DNA of 64,000 bases, taken from the NCBI RefSeq assembly GCF_000327385.1, contig NW_008709945.1, forward strand, positions 1,112,459-1,176,458, read 5' to 3'. This stretch comes from Lottia gigantea. Lineage: Eukaryota > Mollusca > Gastropoda > Lottiidae. The notes under the pieces were generated by a model. The model made no database searches. It had not been told where the DNA came from and was given only the letters and a program-made list of their open reading frames with translations. Positions 39,119-50,900 of the stretch are shown piece by piece (positions within the stretch are counted from its first letter, which is position 1; each line of letters begins with the position of its first letter). Made by a program: the position numbers and the translations under genes.

Positions 39119-42100
39119 TTACTTACATTCCACTTTCTCTAATTCTGCCAAGAACTGAGATTCTATCAAAGGATCATCACAGTTGAAGGAATCATCATTA
39201 AATAAATCTACAACAGTAAACAAAGTTACATTTAAGATTGCCATTCAATACATTATGTGTTTTCTTTCACATTTACTGGATGACCAATTTTCTTAAGAAT
39301 GATATAATCCCTAAACATGTTAAGTCAAAAAATAATTACGTTTGTGGCACATCAGAAACAGATTGACCATAACAAAAGCAAACTTTTCCCATGTTTGATG
39401 AACATAACTCTATTGGATCCTTGTAAATGACAATCATTTGCCTGCCAATACCTTGTTACTATAGATGCCAGGCAAATGAATGAATCCTAATTTCTTGAGC
39501 CTTGCAAATTCTTGTAACATTAATAGAACATACCTTGAGTCATTGTAATTGATTTATTAAGAGGCAGTTTATCAGTTGATTGAAAATTTTTAACTGGATT
39601 TTGAACCGCTGTGTTTTGTCCCGGTTGATTTGTCTTGGTGAACCCTATAGTTGACTTCTTCTTAAAACTAAACTTATTTTGAGATGGGGCGGAACCTCCA
39701 GAGGGAGGTTTTACAGGAGGTGTAATATTCTTCAAAGGTTTACGGACTCCAACTGATGTCAAAGGCTTCTTCACCAAAGTCTGGTTTGTGGAATTTACAT
39801 TTTGATATGTGGACACAACCCTTAAGTTTGTTTTAGAACTTAATAAATTTGAGGAAACTGGCCCTTTGTTCATAATGTTTGGCTGAAGTTTTTTACAATT
39901 TGTAGATGTTTGCACACTTTGTTTCACAAATTTTGTATCACACACTTTATCTGCAGATGTCCTAAAAGTATTTTGAACTGATTGGTTTGTACCTATTTCT
40001 TGCACTTGATTTGATACTGTTTTTTGATTAAAAACTTTCTTTTGCACTGTTGGATTTGACACTACTTTTTGAGCTGAAATATTTGAATTTCCTTTGTGAG
40101 CTGATGTGTTTGACACTCCTGCCAATAGATTTGATATTTTTTGGGGGGAAGATGAAATTGAAAGTCCTGTTTGAGCTGATATATTTGAAATTCCTTTTTG
40201 AGCCAATGAGTTCGACATCCTATTTTGCACTGGTGGAATTAATACTCCTTTTTGTGTCGATGTCGTCGAAACTCCTTTTTGAACAGAAGAGTTTGATATC
40301 TCTTTTTGAACTGGAGGGTTTTCTAAATTTACATTGATATCAGAAAATGAAAAGTCATCATCGAACATTTCTTGAAGTACCTCATCATCCACAATATTGT
40401 CATTCACGTCTGCTTTCACCTCCTCCTTCACTGGAGGCTCCTTGGGTGTTGCCTGGCTCTCCAAAACTTCATCAGGCTCTGCTAACTGACGTAAAATTTC
40501 ATCAGAAATACTGGTATCCAGAAAACTATCATTTTCTTCCATAAAATTATCAATTAACGACTTAGGCTTTGGCACATTTTTTGGCTCAGGTTTTTCTTCA
40601 GTAATTTTTGGAAGAACACACATTGAATTTTTATTGATCACAGAATTCAGATTGTTGTTATTAAATTGTTTGTCACAATTCAAACCATTTCGCGATAAAG
40701 ATCTCTGAAAATCAGATCGACTAGTTCTAGAGGGATTGGTTTTGCCAGTTGGTGTGCTTGTTAAATGCTTACTTGCATCGAAACTTTTATGTTTACGAAA
40801 TGGACTCTTCACAGAATTTCCAACATTATTTTCTACTGGTGAGATATTTGGACTTCCAGAAAAACTGTTATGTTTCCTGAAAGGTGATTTTGTTGAACTG
40901 TAGAAAGAGTTTCGAGACAGGAATGAATTAGCATTTGCTGAATTTGCAGGCACAGGTTTATTTTGAGCTGGAATTACAGCCTGCTTTGATATCACAGTTG
41001 GTTTATTTTGTTGGTTATATAATGTAGGTTTCGGAATAATTTTTGGAACACTATTTACTGCTGCAATCTGTGTAGCACTAGACTTGTTGATGATATTTGG
41101 TCTTTGATTCACAGGGGCATCTGTCTTTGACACAGTTCTCAAATCTTTGGACGGCTTTCCAGTCAAGCCAAGACTATCACGTTTACGCTTGTTACTCTTG
41201 CACAGTTCCGCTAGTTTATTTTCAGACATTTGTGTAGCCTGCATGAGAAATGAATCTTCATCAAAAAGTTCATCATCACTCCAGCCATCTTCTGTATTGT
41301 CAGAGGAGGATGTCTTAACACATTTAATAACACCTGTTGGAAGCAGTGTATCATCTTCTAATAATAGATCTAAATCAGGATCATCTAATAAGGTCTTCTT
41401 ACATATATTATCATCACTGAAATATCAACCATAACATGTAAAAAGCTTCAAGGAAAAAATGTATACCTGATCAAAAAGCTATTCAGAAGTACATACAAGT
41501 TTTTTAAGCCCTTTTTAAGGTCAAAAGTATAAACTTACGTTAGAATTTCACAAGGGATTTCACACACTTCTGTAACTTTCACTTCTTCTTCTATAAAAAG
41601 CATTTGAAAATAGATGAATAAAATATTAATTCTTGTATTAAATCCTACAGAAAACAAATTAATGGTGAAAATCTTTTTTTCCACTCTGGTACTTTGTCCT
41701 TTTTTATATTCGAGACTTTTAATATACCATGTACTTACCTGCTTTTCTCAGAGCTTCAATTTCGTCTAACCAAGCCTGATACTGCTGCGTAAAATCTGGT
41801 GCTATGAGGACTCCTTTAGATCTTTTCTTAACACCCCGCTTACTAAAAAACAAAACATTAGAAAATGTTCAAAGTGAATGTGTAGAATGAAATAACTTGA
41901 GCTGTGATTTTTCTTGTGGACAATGGGGAATCATGTATGTCATTAACATCAGCAATGAGAATCAGGTATGATATTCAAAATATTTGCACCAATAACATAA
42001 AACTGATAGAATGAGAAATTAAAACCTTTTTTTTCGAGTTTCTCTCTTCACAGCATCTGCAAAGCCAATATTTGGTTGGCACAAACCCAGCAGTGATTTA

Positions 42101-43318
42101 TCTTTTACATCTTGTTCTTCATACTACAATCACAAAACATCGATTAGATAAAACAACATTTGTACCAAACACACATCAACAAATGAGCTTACAAATTGTA
42201 TTGAAAATATAGAGCTGTAAGATTAATAAAAGAAGTTTTCTTACATTAAGTTCATCATCAGAAACTTTGAGTCGTTGTGCAAGTTCAGATACTGCTTGTG
42301 TTTTCTTTATAGGTCCTGAAATAAAACAAACAATTCAATGATTTTAAATACTTTTTTAGTAGTTTTTATTTTGAAACAAACTTGTTGTTCCACCTGGTAC
42401 TAAGTTTGCTTACTTTGAATGTTATAAAATAATGCCATGGTACAACATATGTTAACCTCTATAATTAAATTACAAAATGCTTGAAAGTGAGATATTAGTA
42501 GTACTTAGGTAACAGTTGGACCTTTGATATAACTTGATGAATATTATAAAATTTATGATAGGGATATAATGTATCGTAAAGGTTGTAAGTAGACCAACTT
42601 ACGTTTCATGGCTTGTCTAATAGCATCAGGTGATGTACAATCCCATCTGACATCACACATTGATTCTGTGGCATTCTGAGAACATAAGAATTCATCCCGA
42701 AATATTTCTTTAATTCTCTTCTCTGTTGGTGTAAGACCAGGACTCCCATCTAAAATTATTAGTAGAGTCAAAGTATATTAACAAATTATATACTAATTTT
42801 TAGGCACTTTGATACAATAAAACCCTACTATCACTGACTAATGTCAATATTGAAATGTAGCCTATTTCATATCAGATATAGAAGCCACCTAAACAATTTT
42901 ATATATCTAAGAAATGTAACACTAGTAAGTAAGATCCATTATACTAATTAAGAACTATGGGATAGATCTAATTTTCCAGTCAACTCATTTTGTTTCACTC
43001 ACCCTTTTTTGAGGCCAAATCTTGATCCAAGTCAATGGTAAATTTATTATTTTGGGGGGACCTTGGTGGTGTTGTGATTATTTCATCATGTGATTGTTTA
43101 GCATTAGGCTTGATCTTTCTGTATGGTTTCTTAGTCATGTTCTGTAGAATAGAACGTTTATCTGGTGTATGATTATGGTCGACATTCTTTTGATTTTGAT
43201 GCAATTTTAATATTGAGGTTTTGTTTACATTTTTATCTGTTTGGTTCTGGGCTATTTTTAGCGTTTTAGGGACAGTGACATTCTCTTCCACTTTCGTCCG
43301 ACGGGAAGATCTTTTCAT
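39119..43318 (-). CDS. ETAA1: ETAA1-type activator of ATR kinase, 8 exons, about 919 aa
   Basis: ETAA1 binds RPA on single-stranded DNA at stressed forks and switches on ATR-ATRIP. Exons: 43318-43003, 42749-42603, 42315-42245, 42123-42026, 41842-41739, 41590-41539, 41416-39534, 39207-39119; 2760 nt, one frame. Support: an ATR-activation-like patch CDVRWDCTSPDA near residue 139 (vertebrate ETAA1 has FWDPxSP here); DDELFDEDSFLMQATQ, a hallmark ETAA1 acidic box; a disordered Ser/Lys/Asn-rich middle; an acidic/aromatic patch DDDFSFSDINVN of RPA-binding character; length almost equal to the human protein (926 aa). The start at 43318 gives a basic N-terminus (MKRSSRRTK). Odd points: an internal array of about 11 ten-residue repeats, and a last exon whose TGT AAG TAA end doubles as a perfect GTAAGT donor, so a further exon remains possible. 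Identity is likely but rests on short motifs. Confidence 0.85.
39995..40320 (-). repeat. ETAA1: In-frame 30-bp (10-residue) repeats within the ETAA1 large exon
   Basis: The translated frame cycles through units such as SNSSVQKGVS, TTSTQKGVLI, SNSLAQKGIS, NISAQTGLSI, SNTSAHKGNS and SNPTVQKKVF, with the pattern S-N-x-S-[AV]-Q-K-G. About 11 degenerate units appear. They are Ser/Asn/Gln-rich and presumably unstructured. Confidence 0.8.
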
Positions 43319-45097
43319 CTTACGTTTTTAAACATTGCTTTTGGGATAGTTTTGTGGATGTTAGACAATATTTATCTAATTTTAAGCAATTTTACTAAAT
43401 TTTGTCGCCATTTTCTTTTTGTAAAGCCCTCCGAATCCGAAACGAGGCTACAAGACTTGTTAAAAATAAGGAACTTAAGAAAAGATAAAATGAATACATA
43501 AAACCGAAACGAAATATAAAAAGGAATATAAAATTCATCAAGTTCCTACAGTTTAACATTAGAAATTATTCATAAAGTAGGTAATATTTATACAATTAAG
43601 ATTTTAAAAACGTTTAAATATGAGTGTACGAATCTATAGACTTTTGTCTCCTTCAAAGGGAAGTTTTTAACAGGTTGTTATACCTTTTCTCCCCTTATGT
43701 CAGAACCATTTATGGCTTTTGTTGGCTTAAGTTTAATCAAATTTTATGTCAGATGTCTGTGGTTCCTGAATTTTGAAAAGTCTAAACCGCATATGAAGTC
43801 ACTATCGTAAAAGAAAAAAAAGAATGCATAGGTTTAACGGAATTCCATAACCACAATAGAACCAACCTGTCACGTAGTCGTAGAGATCCTCTATGAGGAA
43901 GGCGTCGACATCTCTTTATCTGGTCTGAATAGTTTAATATAATTTTTAAAATAAAATCTTTAATAATAAGGATAGAAAATTAGGTCTTAGTCCATTTTAC
44001 AAATTTGTCCTGTAAAATAAGATAACATAAAAAAAAAATACATATCAAATAACATAATGGTATGGACATAATTATGTGAAAAATAAAATAAAATATAGCT
44101 TGCCAGGCAAGGTAATATACGCCCAGTGGCAGTTTTGATTTTAAATAAATACACTTGGCAGTACAGTAACAATTACCAATATAAAATATTAAATCTTCAG
44201 TCTTCCACTTCTTTTGTGCTTTTTGGGGCGATACTGAATAATATTACCAAGTTTCATCAAAATCTGTCAAGAATTGGGCCTAGTTATAGAGCGTTTTTAA
44301 GAACAAGGGAAATAACTCATACTAATTATTTTTCGATTTTTCTGATTTTCAACAGGTTCTACCTTGATAACACACACCAGGTTTTTTCAAAATCCGTCAA
44401 GAATTGAACCTTCTAGTTTTTACAAGCTAAAATTGAACGCGTTTTCAAGAACAAGGGCAATAACTCATACTAATAATTTTTTGATTTCCCCGATTTTCTG
44501 TAGAGTTCATCTTTGGGTGATAACAAACACTCAGACCAAGTTTCATCAAAATCCGTCAAGAATTGCCTCTTCTAGAGTGTTTACGAGCGTTTCATGTACA
44601 AGGGCAATAACTCATACTATTTTTCTGATTTTAATAGGGATCATCCTTGGGCGATTAAAAACAACCATAGCATGTTTCGTCGAAATCAGTCAAGAATTGT
44701 GCCCTGTAGATTGTTTACAAGCAATTATGGACGGAAGGACGGACATGGGTGACGGCAATTTATATACCCCCCATTTCATGTGAGCGTATAAATATTAAGA
44801 AGGCTATTTGCCGACTAAAGGTATAGACAGGTGGGAGGGGAAGTTTGAAATACCCAAAAGCCCAAGCCAATCAATATTTGTTTTAACTGTAGGCCTACCA
44901 TCGAATGAATAAATATGAATATTGAATACCAATCCCCGATAATCAATTGATTTATGAATAAAATTATTATTCTAACATGTTGTATCACCATGAGTTTAAA
45001 ACCATTCAGAAGGTAATATTTTTTTACTGGTACACCTTTGCATACTCAATATCAGCTAGCCTTGGTTCTGTTGACTGCTGATTTATATTTGTTTAGT
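43319..45097. other. Divergent intergenic region between ETAA1 and the sulfotransferase
   Basis: Must contain the ETAA1 promoter on its left. A degenerate repeat block occupies 44200-44790. No coding block was recognised in the remainder. Confidence 0.45.
44200..44790 (+). repeat. Degenerate tandem block of about 125-150-bp units with AAGGGCAATAACTC motif
   Basis: About four units, each starting near AAGTTTCATCAAAATCCGTC then AAGAATTG. The first three continue with a GTTTNNAAGNNC piece and AACAAGGGCAATAACTCATACTAAT plus a pyrimidine-rich spacer. The block ends with a GGACGGAAGGACGGACATGGGTGACGG tail and TATATACCCCCCATTT. I recall repeats of this make-up as common in molluscan genomes. It is non-coding, although it opens long frames. 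Confidence 0.7.
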
Positions 45098-47334
45098 ATG
45101 AAACTGTGTGAATCGGGAAAACTTTTAAGGTTAAAAAATCTCGCGTCCATCTCTTCATCACTGTCGTCAAATAGCAAAGTACACGAGGCTTGAGACCACT
45201 TTCCGACTTTGGCGTCAATCGTCCTGTGTGAATCCCCGTGCTGTGTGAATCCCTGTGCTGTGTGAATCCCTGTGCTATGTGCATTTAGAGTCCCAAAATC
45301 TATACATGTATATAGGATTGAGAATTTTCTTTTTCTTTTCTTGTGCTCAAAATGGGACTAATTTAATCTAGATCGTTTTTATTTCAGACTTCTGTCTCTG
45401 ACACCTCGACTCTTTATTAACCATTTCTGGTCAATTCTGACATCGATATTACTGTTGTCATTTCTTAGTGTATGGATCACATCATCAGGTAAGTCTAATT
45501 CTTTGACCCGTTTTTTTATAATGAGAATGATGTTAAAACACTGTTCAAGTAACTGTGTATTACATCACGTGTGACGTAGAAGCCTATGTAACATAATTAC
45601 AGAATATAATATTTTGTAAAATAGGTCCGTAAACCTACCTGAAAAACGGCATCTGTGACAGAGCATCCCAAAGCAGATAAACACGGACATTTCGTTGGAC
45701 ATAACATAACATCTTGTTAATATGAACAGTTTTCTATTACTGTATGATTCAGCGCCACAGAGTTGTCAAGTTTTCTTTCCCACTTTAAATTGATTAAGTT
45801 TAACACTTGACATAATTATATAATATACATGTCATTTTTATTTTTCTTTTCAGACCAAGATGACAACAAATGTACCTATTCTATTCTTAATGATTTCTGG
45901 AACAATAATGCAGAAAGTTTGAAAGAGTTCGGTTGGGTGTCCAGGAAACCACAGAAGAAAATACTGATCGTAGCGTATATGAGGAGTGGATCAACATTTA
46001 CAGGCAGTATTATACAATCTCATCCAGACGTCTTTTATATCTTCGAACCTTTACATGCTTTACATCGATACAAAATCAATTCTAAAAGATATCGATCAAC
46101 CACTTTTCTACTGGACGGACCTAGGTCGGTATTTAACTATTTATGTGGATCTGGAACAAGTAAATTATATTCTACACAAGTAAAAGACGCTCGTGGATTG
46201 ATTTAGCCATTTCTTCGTGTGTAAAATACTGTTAATCAAAAAATATACCGACCGATTCAACGCCTCGACGTGCCCTTTCAGAAGTGGAGATGCCGATGAA
46301 ATGAAAAGTTTGCAAAACCATAATAGAATATTCACAATGCTCATCATTGATTTAAAATTGCACCATCCAATCGACCTTTAGCAATTATTAACAATGATCG
46401 ACGATGATTGCTTTAATCATGCGGCACAATCTGAACCTTGGTTGTTCGGAATTACTCGTATCCAACACGAAAAAAATCACCTACTCCACTTGCTTCATAC
46501 AAATACCACTAATTATACCTTTATCGTTTCAGAGAAATTGACGATGTTAGTTCTTCTGATGAGATGATTCAGTTGGTTTTAGAATCTTATTTTGCTTGTG
46601 ATTTCCTGAATTTGGATCTTAAGACCCTGCAAGATCGGTTTCCTTTTTTAACTCACAGACATGCTGCATTTTCAGAATGTGTGAAAGCCAACCCTGGAAT
46701 GATCGGAGTGACACAATGTTTGGATACTCTTTATCAACATTGTTCATCTGCCAAAGCATCGGCGATTAAAACAATCCGAACTTCAATGTTTGTTGCGCGT
46801 AATATGCTTCTCAATGACCCGAATTTAAAGATAATTTACTTGGTTAGGGACCCAAGGGCAATAACTCTTTCACGACTAAAGCTGAAACGAAAGGAGCCTC
46901 ATATGTCTGCTTATAATAAAACTGCCATTAATCTTTGTAAGCATATGTTAGAAGACCTAAATGTTTGGATAACCCTAAAACAAGAGTATCCAACACAAGT
47001 TCTAGGGTTGAAATATGAAGATCTTGCCACTAACCCTTTCGAGGTATCCCGGAAATTATTTAAGTTTGTGGAATTAGATTTTGATGTCAATGTAGAGAGT
47101 TTCATCCGCAATATTACCCATTCTGATCGTGATGACAAATGCATTACATGTACCCATCGCAAGAACTCGTCATTGGCGTCTCAGAAATGGAGAAATGATA
47201 TCCATGCGATCGGAGCGATGGCGGTGGACAAATTATGTGAGCAAGTTAATTCTATGTTAGGATACAAACCCATCACTGACCCAATACAACTGTTCGAGTT
47301 TAAGTTTAAATTGAGTTACAATAAAGAATTTTGA
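45098..47334 (+). CDS. Carbohydrate sulfotransferase (CHST1/3-type), type II Golgi membrane protein, 4 exons, about 412 aa
   Basis: Transfers sulfate from PAPS to a glycan in the Golgi lumen. Exons: 45098-45129, 45388-45488, 45854-46159, 46535-47334 (1239 nt, one frame). A short cytoplasmic tail precedes a hydrophobic anchor at about residues 24-42 (SILTSILLLSFLSVW). The 5'-phosphosulfate loop AYMRSGSTF lies at about 85-93 and the 3'-phosphate site IYLVRDPRAITLSR at about 247-260, with AIKTIR before it, as in galactose/GalNAc/GlcNAc 6-O-sulfotransferases. Length is typical. Uncertainties: the 32-nt first exon is inferred from phase. The junction after 46159 is also inferred. The alternative donor at 46180 gives an immediate stop, and the chosen pair (donor GTAAAT, acceptor CAGAG) is the one that stays open. 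Substrate cannot be told. Confidence 0.88.
45223..45283. repeat. Short 17-bp tandem repeat
   Basis: About three and a half copies of CTGTGTGAATCCCTGTG-like units in the first intron of the sulfotransferase gene. The CTGTGTGAATC core also occurs in the proposed first exon (about 45105). Confidence 0.75.
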
Positions 47335-47982
47335 TTCATCGATATCTTTTTTGTTTTCTATAGTCAAATTTGATTAAAATAGATAAAGTAGAGAATTTTA
47401 TCCAGGGTCTTGTGATTTTTAAAAAACTTTTAATGTTCCCTGATTGGTCACAAATTCGATATTAAGTTTTATTATCAATTCAGAATACTGTTTTTCTGAA
47501 ACTCTGTCGTTTTCTTGTTAAAGTTTTCTTGAATAATTAAGGCCCCAGATAGCAACATGAGCTAGGCTTTTATATCTGATAGCACATTATTTTTCTTTTT
47601 ACTTCATTTTTGGAAGTCTTATTAAAATTTTACAAGGTGGTCAAGAAGTCGTTGTGCTTACAAACAGACCGGAGAACAGGTATATAACAGGTACAACAAT
47701 GGCAATGTAGGTCTAACTCGATCAATGGTTTGGGCCATTCATATTCTTCTCATTCCAAATAGATTTATGGAATCCTCTAATTAGCCCAACACCACTTTCT
47801 CTTTTATAAGCTAAAATTGAACTTAAGCACTCAAATCGTTCGTTTGAGTCTTTTTCTGACAAATACTGCTACAAGGGTTTCGATCGTAAACCAAGGGAAA
47901 TAACTCTATTTAACGATGATGCAAAGCCGGAAAGTTTTGAGAAATTTCTGAATTATTTCAAAATAGAAAATTGAAGATAAAC
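47335..47982. other. Intergenic region between the sulfotransferase and TRMT6
   Basis: Contains the sulfotransferase 3' end and the TRMT6 promoter. An AAGGGAAATAACTC motif is at 47893-47906 and an ETS-like CCGGAA at about 47928-47933, some 50 bp before the TRMT6 ATG. No open frame of interest. Confidence 0.4.
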
Positions 47983-50900
47983 ATGCTGTCGGATCCACAA
48001 ACAACGTCTAAAACGGGAATTCAAGAAGGCACTAGGGTGATCCTACAGAAATCTGAGGATTATAAATCTGTCATCGTGAAAAAAGACAAGTAAGCTAATT
48101 TTGTGTCTTTCTTCGGTTCTTACAGTTGGTGTCTGTGATTTGCCTATTGTCCAACTTGCTTGGTAAAAGGAATGAGTGAGAATGTGGAGTAGCAGACGGC
48201 ACATGCCTGGTATTTATCATTAGATTAAATCAAAGGCCTCAATTTGTAATTTTACACTTGTAATTGTACACTTTGTGACTTTGTCAATGTAAAGCGGATT
48301 TTGATAAGTAATTTAAAGCAGACAAGGGTTATGGGCTAGCTGCGGGCCTCATTTAAAGGGCTTAGACTTTCTTAAATGGTTAGCAAAATGCGCTTCTTTG
48401 GCTGCAAAGATTGTGGTCAGACAATAGATAAAAGCCAAATAACTATGTATTGTGACTGAAATTGTGTTTTGTTATTCGTCTGATTCTGTTTTTAAGTGTG
48501 ATACGAATGGGTAAAGTCAGGTTTAATTTAAATGGTATTATTGGAAAGGAATTCGGAACACAGCTACTGATAGAAGATGAGAAGTTAGTTCCAATTGATA
48601 AACCAACACAGGATGTTCAACCCATGGATGTCCAAGGTACAGTATCTTAAAGACGAAAATTATCAAGATAATGATAATGAAAAAGCCATACAGGCAAAGG
48701 GTCTTCAGGCATTTGGCCTTACAAGAGTTCTGCATTTGCTTTCAACTTACAATCTGAATGGTAATATGCTGATTAGATCCCTGAATGATAAGCCTACAAG
48801 TTTAGTAGTTAAGGTACCAGAAAGCATAAGGTTCATATGTTAAAATTGAAATTCATAGCACCTCTAACATAGACATAAAAACAAGTTTAGTGTAATAGCC
48901 TTAATATTAATGATATCAGTTTTAAAGTATAGTAACCAGTTTTCTTATGCCTAACAAATGTAGTTTATTTTTGCCTATAGTCTAAGTTCAAAGTTTTATG
49001 TAAAAGTTTCATTTCATTTCAGTGAAATATTCAAATTAGTTAACAGAAATATATCTTATATATTTTTCACAGCTTGTAGTTCTGATAGAAGTAATAAAGA
49101 TCTAACAGAATCTGATGAAAATCAAAGAATCAAACAGGATGAAATATTAAAAATGAAGGAAGCTGGAATATCAGGAGAGGTATTTAGTTTAGTTTTTATG
49201 CAATATTTCTTATTATGATCTCTGTTCCATCATGAAATACAACTACTTGAATATTGTCACAGCAACTTTATTATTCTTACAGAATGAAAACAAATTGCAG
49301 GATAATATCTAACATTTGAGCCTCCCTGAATCATATCATTTTACATTTTATATTTCAGGAGATAGTTGATAAATTAATAGAAAATAGTCAGACATTTCAA
49401 AATAAAACAGAATTTTCACAAGAAAAATACATCAAGAAGAAAAAAGAAAAGTAAATTATCATTTGTGTCAGTACATCTTTCAGAACTGCTGATATTGCTC
49501 ACTTAGCTTTGAGTGATATTCAATTGGAATTTTTGCAATTGTGCCGTCATAAATATCTTAGCGTTATTGGCATTCCAAAGTTTAAGTATTTTGTCATCTG
49601 GGGCCTGTTGTCTTTTGTATAGCATGGTTAGTGTATGAATATTGGTTTTCTTCTTCTTATAACGGGTGTCCCAAAATAAACGTCCCAAAGTTCGATGGGT
49701 ATCTCAGCTGTTGGTAAACTGATTCTCACAGATATACATCAAGATGTCGTTATCCAACCCTGAAAGTATGAAAGTTATAGAATAAAAATTGTACAAGTAC
49801 TGCCCCAAACAAAATAGTATGCCAAAGAGCAATATCAAGGCAACTTACCTATTTCAACCTGAGTTCAATTTGCCCTCCGTTTTCGTCGACCACCGTATTT
49901 GTTTTTCCCATCCCGAGTAAGAGAATGTTAACCTTGGTCAATATTTAAATAACATAGACAACTGAATATGTGTATATTATTTGTTTACTGTAGACATGTA
50001 GCTGTGATCAGAGTTTTAAAACCAACAACCAGATTAGTATTTGAAATGTTTTATAGAAATTCACCAGCTGATATTGGGTAAGTGAATACTGTTTGATATG
50101 TAAGTTACATTTAAACAAATATACTGGTTTATATCTGATTTCTTTTCAAATTTTACAGTTGACAATTGTTAGCCTAGTGATAAAGTCATAATACTAGGGT
50201 CTCTCTCAATACCTACAGAGATTGCCATTTACCTCACAGTAGCCAGGAAAGTTCAATAGAAATTTTTTTTACCTTAATGGCAAAAATAATTTCTTTGTTA
50301 TTGGCAGTATTTCTTTGAGTAGTAGTGCCATTCAAGAAAAGAAAAATTCTGGTGTTTTGGATGCCCTTGACCCAGGTAAGTGTTCAACCTTATGACGAAA
50401 AAGGCATCATGGGATTGGAAGCACCATTATCTATTCAAAAAGAATTATAACATATTTTTTTATCTTTGTTTTGTAGGTATATGAGAGTTGATACATTTTC
50501 TCAGATTTTAGCGTTTGCTAATATAATTCGTGGTAGCCATATTGGTATTATAGATACATATAAAGGTTTACTGGTAGCTGCTGTTTTAGACCAATTAGGA
50601 GGTAAATTTTTCAATTTTTTTAAAATATATTCTTAGACATACTTGAATATATCTGACAATATTTCAATGATAATGTTGTTATTTTGCTTGTGCATAAAAT
50701 GATTAACAAAAGTCGAGCAACAGAAAACACTTTACATGCAACAACATGATCAAAGATTTTTTTTTTGCCTTTTTGAGAATACTATTCTCATCTGACCCTG
50801 CATGGTCTTAGTATTGTGTAACAGAATTATAATTTGAATCTAATAAAGTAGGGTGACAGATTGATATAAGCTGTTGATTATTCCTGTAACCCTGTTTATT

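Noticed and set aside
44126-44783. Two overlapping open frames of 93 and 139 codons
   Set aside because: They run through the degenerate repeat block at 44.2-44.8 kb; the shared words in the translation are the repeat, not a protein family.
50225-50380. Possible additional TRMT6 exon between 50077 and 50477
   Set aside because: The flanking exons already join in frame and match the family continuously (NSPADIG-YMRVDTF), so no residues are missing.
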